Shown: piece by piece, positions 5,672 to 10,512 of the stretch | Layout of the letters: the number at the start of each line of letters is the position of its first letter | How positions within the stretch are numbered: the first letter of the stretch is position 1 | Source: Candidatus Altarchaeota archaeon | Lineage (GTDB): Archaea; Altiarchaeota; Altiarchaeia; IMC4; DAOVSA01 | NCBI GenBank assembly: GCA_030633635.1 | Contig: DAOVSA010000010.1 | Coordinates: 1-10,512 of the forward strand | Length of the DNA: 10,512 nt | Direction of reading: 5' to 3' | Notes under the pieces: model-generated | Seen by the model: only the letters and a program-made list of their open reading frames with translations | Told to the model about the DNA's origin: nothing | The model's database searches: none | Made by a program: the position numbers and the translations under genes

Positions 5672-6400
5672 TCAAGCATACATCGGAGAAAACTCTTCTA
5701 TCTCTCTGTATCTGTCTCTTTCCTTCTTCAATTGCTTGGATAGTTTTTTGATTTCCTCTTGGACCTTTTCACCATCTCTGATAAGGTTATCGGTCTCTAT
5801 GTTCAGATCTAAAATTCCATTTAAAACCTTCAACAGGGACGCCGCCGCGACGTGATCCAGGATATTGTGGGTCTCAGCCATCAAACTTAAGGCGGGAATG
5901 TTATGTTCGATACAATAGAACAATAAATCACTTGAAATGCCTGTTAATATGCCTTCTCTTACCATCTTCACGTTTAAATCATCCAGTTTCTTCTTGAATT
6001 TGGGTGAGGTTGCAATTCCAAAGATTCTGTGTTCTTTTTTTGCCTCTTCGATGCCGCTCATACCTGCCAGAGAAATGATTTCACTTGGCGATATCTCATC
6101 GAACCAATTTCTTATACATTTGGAGATCTTTGCTATGAAAAAGAATGGCATAATCAATTCAGAGGACATTAACACCAGATTACCTTTAGAATAGATTTGT
6201 ATGGGATGTATTGGCTTAAATTCATGAATTATCGCAACGTTGGGGATTTTATCTGACTCAAGATAACCTATGACATCCATATCCAGTTCTTCTACCATGT
6301 GCCTTGCGGCAATCGTTCCGACCAAACCACTGCTTGGAAATCCCTCGATAACTATTGGATTTTTTGGAACTTCCTTCAAGAGGATTATTTCGCTAACCAT
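5672..6400 (-). CDS. PAC2 family protein (proteasome assembly chaperone-like)
   Basis: A 242-residue archaeal PAC2-domain protein related to PbaA/PbaB and eukaryotic PAC2, which help assemble or bind the 20S proteasome. The family pattern is clear: VIEGFPSSGLVGTIAARHMV (17-36), the strand LVLMSSE, SLAGM (110-114), ILTGISSDLLFYC and PALSLMAET (169-177). Residues about 206-235 are charged and helical, likely a coiled coil. The protein ends in PMYA; M240-Y241-A242 fits the HbYX motif (hydrophobic-Tyr-any) by which proteasome activators and PbaB dock on alpha rings. No proteasome gene is adjacent. The start lacks a clear Shine-Dalgarno site and lies close to a TATATAT stretch near 6415, so the leader may be very short. 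Confidence 0.85.
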   Translation of the reverse strand: MVSEIILLKEVPKNPIVIEGFPSSGLVGTIAARHMVEELDMDVIGYLESDKIPNVAIIHEFKPIHPIQIYSKGNLVLMSSELIMPFFFIAKISKCIRNWFDEISPSEIISLAGMSGIEEAKKEHRIFGIATSPKFKKKLDDLNVKMVREGILTGISSDLLFYCIEHNIPALSLMAETHNILDHVAAASLLKVLNGILDLNIETDNLIRDGEKVQEEIKKLSKQLKKERDRYREIEEFSPMYA

Positions 6401-6450
6401 TTTAATCCATTTTGATATATATCTATAAAATTAGACTGAGAGTATGAATA

Positions 6451-6468
6451 TATAAAAATTATAAAAAT
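6451..6468 (-). terminator. Duplicated oligo-T run after the sepF-phosphatase operon
   Basis: TATAAAAAT occurs twice in direct succession (6451-6459, 6460-6468). On the minus strand this gives two T5 runs immediately after the HAD phosphatase stop codon, a plausible archaeal U-tract terminator. The nearby AT-rich sequence could also belong to the PAC2 promoter. Confidence 0.45.
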
Positions 6469-6469
6469 T

Positions 6470-7096
6470 TCAGAAAAATTGTAATATCTCTCGCAGATCT
6501 TTCTTGTAGATCGCCCGATCCGCAGACTCTACAACGTTTTTATCCTTTGGGTTAAATGCTATAGAAAATCCAGCTACCTTAAACATGGGAATATCATTTG
6601 CGTAATCGCCTATGACAGCACATTCCGCGGGAGATATGTGTTCTTTTACTGCAATTTTCCTTAAAGCCTCGCCTTTTCCGTCAAAAGAAATCACCTGTTT
6701 TATGCCGGAAACCTTACTGTCATTGGTCAATAATTCATTTCCAATCGCATAATCAAATCCGTACCTGTTTTTAACCCTATCGACAAGTATCTGTAAACCA
6801 CCACTAATGATCGCCAGTTTATAACACTCCTTTAATCTTGGAATAGTCTGGTTTATCCCATTCATTAACGGGACGGAATACAAAATATCGATTATCCGCT
6901 GAATCTCAACACCATTCCACAACCTGGCATCTTTTAAGGCCCATTCATCGAATGTTATCTTCTCGTCATAGAATTCCCTTTCATGAACCCTGGATTGCTC
7001 TTCAGTATCCAGACCCTGATGTACCTCTCTCCAACTTCCCCTGCCGTCCACCAAAACACCATCCAGATCGAAGGCAATCAGTTTTATCCGATTCAA
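6470..7096 (-). CDS. HAD-IB family phosphatase (phosphoserine phosphatase-like)
   Basis: A 208-residue HAD-superfamily phosphatase. All four catalytic motifs are present: D10-LD-GV with nucleophile D10 and acid/base D12, S98-GG, K141 and GD164-YAND with D164, N167 and D168. The layout resembles archaeal SerB, which dephosphorylates phosphoserine, and a cap region lies at about 17-75. However, the substrate-binding glutamate that follows the first motif in characterised SerB (E20 in the Methanocaldococcus enzyme) aligns with R19 here, so the substrate may be something else. The start codon is TTG; its second and third bases are the first two of the sepF TGA stop, a four-base TTGA overlap. No other start lies nearby, so translational coupling to sepF is likely. 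Confidence 0.85.
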   Translation of the reverse strand: MNRIKLIAFDLDGVLVDGRGSWREVHQGLDTEEQSRVHEREFYDEKITFDEWALKDARLWNGVEIQRIIDILYSVPLMNGINQTIPRLKECYKLAIISGGLQILVDRVKNRYGFDYAIGNELLTNDSKVSGIKQVISFDGKGEALRKIAVKEHISPAECAVIGDYANDIPMFKVAGFSIAFNPKDKNVVESADRAIYKKDLREILQFF

Positions 7097-7464
7097 CTTT
7101 CTCGATGGACGATTCTCATGCCCGGGGGAACTATCAAAACCTTTTCTTCAGATACCCTGCCTAAATCTCCGTCTATGTCCCTGCATGTGTCACTTAACTC
7201 CGTTATTATCTCTTTTAACTTCACTTTGTTGTGCATCAATGGTTTTACATTCAACATTATGATGTTGCCCCTATTCAGTTCTGTTATCACGGCGGAGATG
7301 GCTTTATCGTCCAAGTCCATTGGTTTGACATAGGTCATTGACTCGTCTTCAACTTCACCTTCATGCAGAGCAAGTTCATTTAGATATTCCTCAACATCGA
7401 TCTCTTCTTCTTCCTTTCCCTTAGTTAAGCCCCCAAGCATCTTCTCCAGTGTTTTTTTAACCAT
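7093..7464 (-). CDS. sepF: Archaeal SepF-like cell-division protein
   Basis: SepF tethers FtsZ to the membrane in archaea that divide with FtsZ. The N-terminal MVKKTLEKMLGGLTKG can form an amphipathic helix suited to membrane binding. An acidic linker follows (EEEEIDVEEYLNELALHEGE, about 18-37). The SepF core spans about 43-119, with MTYVKPMDLDD, NIIMLNVKPL (67-76) and VLIVPPGMRIV (109-119). The 123-residue length is usual for archaeal SepF. ftsZ is not in the window. It is the first gene of a two-gene unit with the overlapping phosphatase and diverges from cdc6 across 117 bp. A weak GAGG lies about 17 bases before the ATG. Confidence 0.87.
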   Translation of the reverse strand: MVKKTLEKMLGGLTKGKEEEEIDVEEYLNELALHEGEVEDESMTYVKPMDLDDKAISAVITELNRGNIIMLNVKPLMHNKVKLKEIITELSDTCRDIDGDLGRVSEEKVLIVPPGMRIVHRES

Positions 7465-7522
7465 TTTATGTCATATCGACCTCGCTATTTTTCATAGATT
7501 TGTGTTATTATTTTAATTTAAG

Positions 7523-7533
7523 AGATATAAATA
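7523..7533. promoter_or_regulatory. Divergent promoter core between sepF and cdc6
   Basis: The stretch contains AGATATAAATA on the plus strand and TATTTATATCT on the minus strand. It is a plausible TATA box for cdc6 (start expected near 7556) and also for sepF (start expected near 7500). The 117-bp intergenic region shows no G-rich inverted repeats of the kind that bind Orc1/Cdc6. Confidence 0.35.
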
Positions 7534-7581
7534 AAATACCATATCAGTTGATTAGACCAATTTTTTAAATTTCTAACAGCG

Positions 7582-8841
7582 ATGATTGATGACATATTCG
7601 AGAAGGAATTGGAGGATAGGAAGATATTCAGGAATCTGTGGGTTTTATCCCCGCACTATGTACCCCACGAACTCCCCCACAGGGAAGCAGAGGCGAGACA
7701 CATAACCAAATTCATTGCCCCGGTCCTGCGAAATGAAAAACCGTGTAACATATTCATCTATGGTCTGACAGGTACCGGAAAGACCTGTACCAGTAAATAC
7801 GTGACCACAAAACTGGAGCAGCTGGTTGATGATCCGACCAAAAATCCAAATAAGGTAAAGGTCAGGATCGTGTATGTAAACTGCAGGGCACACAACAAGA
7901 AGTATCAGGTTTTGATGAGGTCGCTGGAAGATCCGTGCCTAAATGACGAATCCCTGGTGGATACGCCATTGAAAGACAGAGAAAACGATCGCTTATTGGG
8001 TTTGACACCGGGAGAGCTATACGAAAGATTAAAAAAGGTTGTTCAAGGCAATAAACTTAATTTCATAATGATTCTGGACGAAATAGACAAGGTCAAGGAT
8101 CTGGACGATCTCATGTATTTATTGACCCGGATCAATGATGAACTCAAAGACGGTCACGTGACCATCCTCGGAATATCCAACAGAATAGAGGTGAAGAACC
8201 GCTTGGACCCCAGAAGTAAAAGTTCTTTGTACGAGGAAGAAATCGTATTTAAGCCCTACAATGCGGAACAGTTAACGACAATACTAAAGCAAAGGGTAAA
8301 AATCGGGCTCCAGCCAGATGTAATAGATGATTCTACAATCGAACTCATAGCTGCATTCGCTGCCCAGGATGGTGATGCCAGATATACATTAAGACTTTTA
8401 CAAAAAAGTGGTGAACTCGCACAAAATGTGAATAGAAGCAAGATACAAATAGAGGATGTAAAGAAAGCAAAGCTTGCAGTAGAGGTGGACAGGGTTTTTG
8501 AGGCAATCTCTATCCTGCCCGAGCATCAGCAGATTGTCCTGTATTCAATAGCAGATATAATCTCAAAGGGAAGTTCATACAAAAAACTTTCTGACATGCC
8601 CGCAGGTATTTTGTTCTCTGGAGAAGTTTATGAGAGTTATGAACATTTCTGCAGGAAATTCAATCGCAATCCCCGGACTACTCGATGGTTCAGGGAATAT
8701 CTAAATGAATTGGAGATGTTGGGGCTAATCACTCTAACTGTATCGGGAAAGGGTATTAGGGGAAATACTACACTGATTAGACTTGGGTACGATCCAAAAG
8801 AGGTTAAAGCAATTGTAAGTAGGAGTTTGGGACTTGACTAG
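7582..8841 (+). CDS. cdc6: Orc1/Cdc6 family replication initiator
   Basis: An archaeal origin-recognition and helicase-loading AAA+ ATPase of 419 residues, the normal length. Visible parts: an N-terminal segment with FRNLWVLSPHYVPHELPHRE (16-35), Walker A GLTGTGKTCTSK with K67 (61-72), Walker B FIMILDEIDK with D166 and E167, sensor 1 ILGISN with N200, and sensor 2 GDARYTLRLL with R267. A winged-helix DNA-binding domain follows (about 305-405), with LPEHQQIVLYSIADI and GLITLTVSGKGIRGNTT as its recognisable parts. Archaeal orc1/cdc6 genes often sit beside a replication origin. No binding repeats were recognised on either side here, so an origin is unproven. No Shine-Dalgarno site precedes the ATG. 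A 21-bp tandem duplication overlaps the stop codon. Confidence 0.95.
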   Translation: MIDDIFEKELEDRKIFRNLWVLSPHYVPHELPHREAEARHITKFIAPVLRNEKPCNIFIYGLTGTGKTCTSKYVTTKLEQLVDDPTKNPNKVKVRIVYVNCRAHNKKYQVLMRSLEDPCLNDESLVDTPLKDRENDRLLGLTPGELYERLKKVVQGNKLNFIMILDEIDKVKDLDDLMYLLTRINDELKDGHVTILGISNRIEVKNRLDPRSKSSLYEEEIVFKPYNAEQLTTILKQRVKIGLQPDVIDDSTIELIAAFAAQDGDARYTLRLLQKSGELAQNVNRSKIQIEDVKKAKLAVEVDRVFEAISILPEHQQIVLYSIADIISKGSSYKKLSDMPAGILFSGEVYESYEHFCRKFNRNPRTTRWFREYLNELEMLGLITLTVSGKGIRGNTTLIRLGYDPKEVKAIVSRSLGLD

Positions 8842-8873
8842 ATAGTATCCAAACTTGACTAGATAGTATCCAA
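8832..8873. repeat. 21-bp perfect tandem duplication over the cdc6 stop codon
   Basis: Two identical 21-bp copies follow each other directly (8832-8852, 8853-8873), each beginning ACTTGACTAG. The first contains the TAG stop codon of cdc6 (8839-8841), and the second carries a non-coding duplicate of the last codons and stop. Confidence 0.92.
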
Positions 8874-8888
8874 CATACATTACCAAAA

Positions 8889-8894
8889 TTTTTT
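8889..8894 (+). terminator. Oligo-T run after cdc6
   Basis: A T6 run lies about 48 bases after the cdc6 stop, in the gap between the convergent cdc6 and pcna genes. It suits archaeal U-tract termination of cdc6. No strong hairpin precedes it. Confidence 0.35.
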
Positions 8895-8917
8895 CTGAAC
8901 TGGGGGATACAAAAGAG

Positions 8918-9649
8918 CTAAACGCTCTCTATCCTGGGGGCAAGGTAATAAACAACCTTCCCATCACCAATCACATATTCAAGTCTCAAAGGAGCATCGC
9001 TCAGCATTTTTAACACGATAATACTGGATGAATTCGCTGCCTTTAACAGGTAATTTAGATAATCAAGAGAGAAAACTGCATAAGCCTTCTTACTCACGTC
9101 CATATTCAAGATATTCTCCTCTGAAAAATTTATATCCACACTTCCAGTATCTCCCTCTGCCTTTATACTAAATCCATCGTTCATGTACATGGCCACATGA
9201 TTACTGACCAGTTCTGCATCCTTTAATGCTTCCCTGATAACCTCTGCACTGATTTTAACCTCTGCACAGAAAGCTATACTGGGTTCTTTTGCAGGAGCAG
9301 TTGTGGAGTCAATTATCGGTAAATTAAATTTTCTGGTGGTTTTGCCCTTAAAAATCATATTTAATCCTGTATCAAGGGATAATTCGACTCTATCTTCAGC
9401 TTTAATCCTTCGGGTGATTTTATTAAGTTCGGAAAAATCTATTCCAATCTGAATGGGTTTATCTACCTCATACTGCTCAAACCCGGATGAAGGCAGTTCA
9501 AAATCTATCATCGCTATCTGTGATGGATCCATTGCCCGTAATTTTAAACCATCCTCATTTATTTGCAGTGTACCTTCATCAATCAATACAGCAATTGCGT
9601 CAATCGAATTTTTCCACGACTTCGTATCCGAGATAATTCCCTTAAACAT
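8918..9649 (-). CDS. pcn: DNA polymerase sliding clamp (PCNA)
   Basis: PCNA forms the trimeric ring that holds replicative polymerases and repair enzymes on DNA. From the ATG at 9649 the protein has 243 residues, the usual archaeal length, and starts with MFKGIISDTKSWKNSIDAIA like its relatives. An ATG at 9694 would add 15 residues not seen in the family, and GGAG about 11 bases upstream supports the 9649 start. Landmarks: LRAMDPSQIAMIDFELP (37-53), the DNA-facing ITRRIK (78-83), the interdomain connecting loop around 108-124 (LPIIDSTTAPAKEP), and the LAPRIE C-terminus (236-241). The gene converges on cdc6 and diverges from the GPT-like gene. Confidence 0.95.
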   Translation of the reverse strand: MFKGIISDTKSWKNSIDAIAVLIDEGTLQINEDGLKLRAMDPSQIAMIDFELPSSGFEQYEVDKPIQIGIDFSELNKITRRIKAEDRVELSLDTGLNMIFKGKTTRKFNLPIIDSTTAPAKEPSIAFCAEVKISAEVIREALKDAELVSNHVAMYMNDGFSIKAEGDTGSVDINFSEENILNMDVSKKAYAVFSLDYLNYLLKAANSSSIIVLKMLSDAPLRLEYVIGDGKVVYYLAPRIESV

Positions 9650-9693
9650 TTTTTTATTCACTCCACTCACGTTTCTATATTTATTTATTATCA

Positions 9694-9706
9694 ATATATT
9701 TAAATA
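9694..9706. promoter_or_regulatory. Candidate shared TATA region for pcna and the GPT-like gene
   Basis: ATATATTTAAATA is nearly palindromic and sits in the 112-bp divergent gap. For pcna it would place transcription start near 9674. For the plus-strand gene it would place the start near 9727. A five-codon reading frame (ATG at 9730 to TAG) lies in that leader and is probably coincidental. Confidence 0.4.
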
Positions 9707-9761
9707 CTCTGCCCAGTAGCAAAATAGAATGAGGGCAGAACAGTAGGATAAAAGGATTAAA

Positions 9762-10512
9762 ATGCACAGATTAATATCAATGGGGCTAATATTTTCGATT
9801 TCGTTTTTTACAACCTTTCTGGTGGTTCATTGGCTCATACCAAGATTAAGAGAGGTGGGGTTAACAGGAAAGGATGTGAATAAGCCAGATCATCAGGAGA
9901 TACCGGAAATGGGGGGGTTAGGTATCACTGTTGGGTTTATTGCCGGGGTTATGACTGCAATTATGCTCTCCATATTCTTTGAGTTGATAGAGATACGACT
10001 GGAATATATCTTTGCAGGATTATCCACAATCCTGATAATGTCATTAATCGGGATCATTGACGATTTATTAGAGCTAAAGCAATTTACCAAGGCAATTTTA
10101 CCGTTATTTGCTGCATTACCGTTAGTTGCAGTGAAAGCAGGTGTTACAACCATGATCCTCCCAATCGTGGGCGAAATTAACTTTGGGATTTTCTATGCAC
10201 TGGTTTTAATACCGGTCGGTATTGCCGGGGCATCAAATGTAACCAATATGCTTGCAGGTTTTAACGGCCTGGAAGCAGGTCTCGGGGCAATTATGTGTGG
10301 AACCATTGCGATTGTGGGCTACAGGCATAGTGTGGACTCAATGGTACTGGCAATAGCAATGATGGGTGCCCTAATCGCCTTTTTATATTATAACAGGTAC
10401 CCGTCAAAGATTTTTATGGGAGATATCGGGACTTTAAGTATCGGTGCGATAATTGCATCTTCGGTCATTATAGGTAATTTTGAGACGGCAGGAATCATCT
10501 TAATAATTCCAT
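9762..10512 (+). CDS. GPT/MraY family sugar-1-phosphate transferase (partial, 3' end missing)
   Basis: An integral membrane enzyme of the polyprenyl-phosphate GlcNAc-1-phosphate transferase family (Alg7/GPT, WecA, MraY). It links a UDP-sugar to dolichyl phosphate, usually the first step of N-glycan or cell-surface polysaccharide synthesis. The first 250 residues are visible and the frame is open at the window edge. Family motifs: KPDHQEIPEMGGLG (41-54), the metal-binding GIIDDLLELKQFTK with D100 and D101, NVTNMLAGFNGLEAGLG (159-175), and KIFMGDIGTLSIG (216-228) with D221. Several membrane helices separate them. MNMLAGFNG-type motifs favour the archaeal/eukaryotic GPT branch over bacterial MraY. 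AAAGG at 9751-9755 precedes the ATG. It may supply glycans to surface proteins such as the one at 5009-5641, by inference only. Confidence 0.88.
   Translation, partial: MHRLISMGLIFSISFFTTFLVVHWLIPRLREVGLTGKDVNKPDHQEIPEMGGLGITVGFIAGVMTAIMLSIFFELIEIRLEYIFAGLSTILIMSLIGIIDDLLELKQFTKAILPLFAALPLVAVKAGVTTMILPIVGEINFGIFYALVLIPVGIAGASNVTNMLAGFNGLEAGLGAIMCGTIAIVGYRHSVDSMVLAIAMMGALIAFLYYNRYPSKIFMGDIGTLSIGAIIASSVIIGNFETAGIILIIP

Noticed and set aside
6983..7333. A 116-residue open frame on the plus strand
   Set aside because: It overlaps the sepF-phosphatase pair on the opposite strand, and both of those have clear family motifs.
9650..9694. Upstream ATG extension of PCNA by 15 residues
   Set aside because: The extension has no counterpart in the family and crosses the probable transcription start. 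The ATG at 9649 has a GGAG site and the conserved MFK opening.
9730..9747. Five-codon reading frame ahead of the GPT-like gene, considered as a leader peptide
   Set aside because: It has no codon bias, no ribosome binding site of its own and no attenuator-like structure; chance is the simpler explanation.
9893..10153. An 86-residue open frame on the minus strand
   Set aside because: It is the antisense shadow of the GPT-like transferase, whose motifs on the plus strand are clear.

Overview
The window looks like a chromosomal segment of a euryarchaeon. It carries archaeal or archaeal-type versions of information-processing genes (RNase P protein Rnp4, Orc1/Cdc6, PCNA) and archaeal SepF, DUF211, PAC2 and GPT-type proteins. 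Most genes have AT-rich TATA-like promoters, few strong Shine-Dalgarno sites and oligo-T runs at gene ends. A Methanomicrobia/ANME-type or related lineage fits, but that is inference; no marker here fixes the genus.

Layout: positions 1 to about 560 hold no intact gene. They contain a decayed IS5-like transposase fragment between two inverted clusters of small hairpins. Next comes a plus-strand group, rnp4 (625-984), a DUF211 protein (1019-1327) and a VIT1/CCC1-like membrane protein (1368-1913). It converges on a minus-strand series: a secreted thioredoxin fused to a CcdA/DsbD-like membrane domain (1948-3606), LL-diaminopimelate aminotransferase dapL (3745-4917), an unknown secreted and membrane-anchored protein (5009-5641), a PAC2 proteasome-assembly-chaperone protein (5672-6400), a HAD phosphatase (6470-7096) and sepF (7093-7464). 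A divergent promoter region separates sepF from orc1/cdc6 (7582-8841, plus). That gene converges on pcna (8918-9649, minus), and pcna diverges from a GPT/MraY-like sugar-phosphate transferase that runs off the right edge (from 9762).

Functional links: cdc6 and pcna are both replication genes. sepF (FtsZ anchoring) and the HAD phosphatase overlap by four bases and are probably translationally coupled. The secreted protein and the PAC2 protein are 30 bp apart and may be co-transcribed. DapL supplies meso-diaminopimelate for lysine.

I found no clear new defence or mobile system. The most unusual signals are two. One is the covarying, inverted hairpin clusters around the IS relic. The other is a set of perfect short tandem duplications (9, 12, 16, 16, 16 and 21 bp; seven counting a degenerate 13-bp one), each at a gene start, a gene end or just beyond it, two of which multiply probable oligo-T terminators. 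No Orc1-binding origin repeats were recognised beside cdc6.
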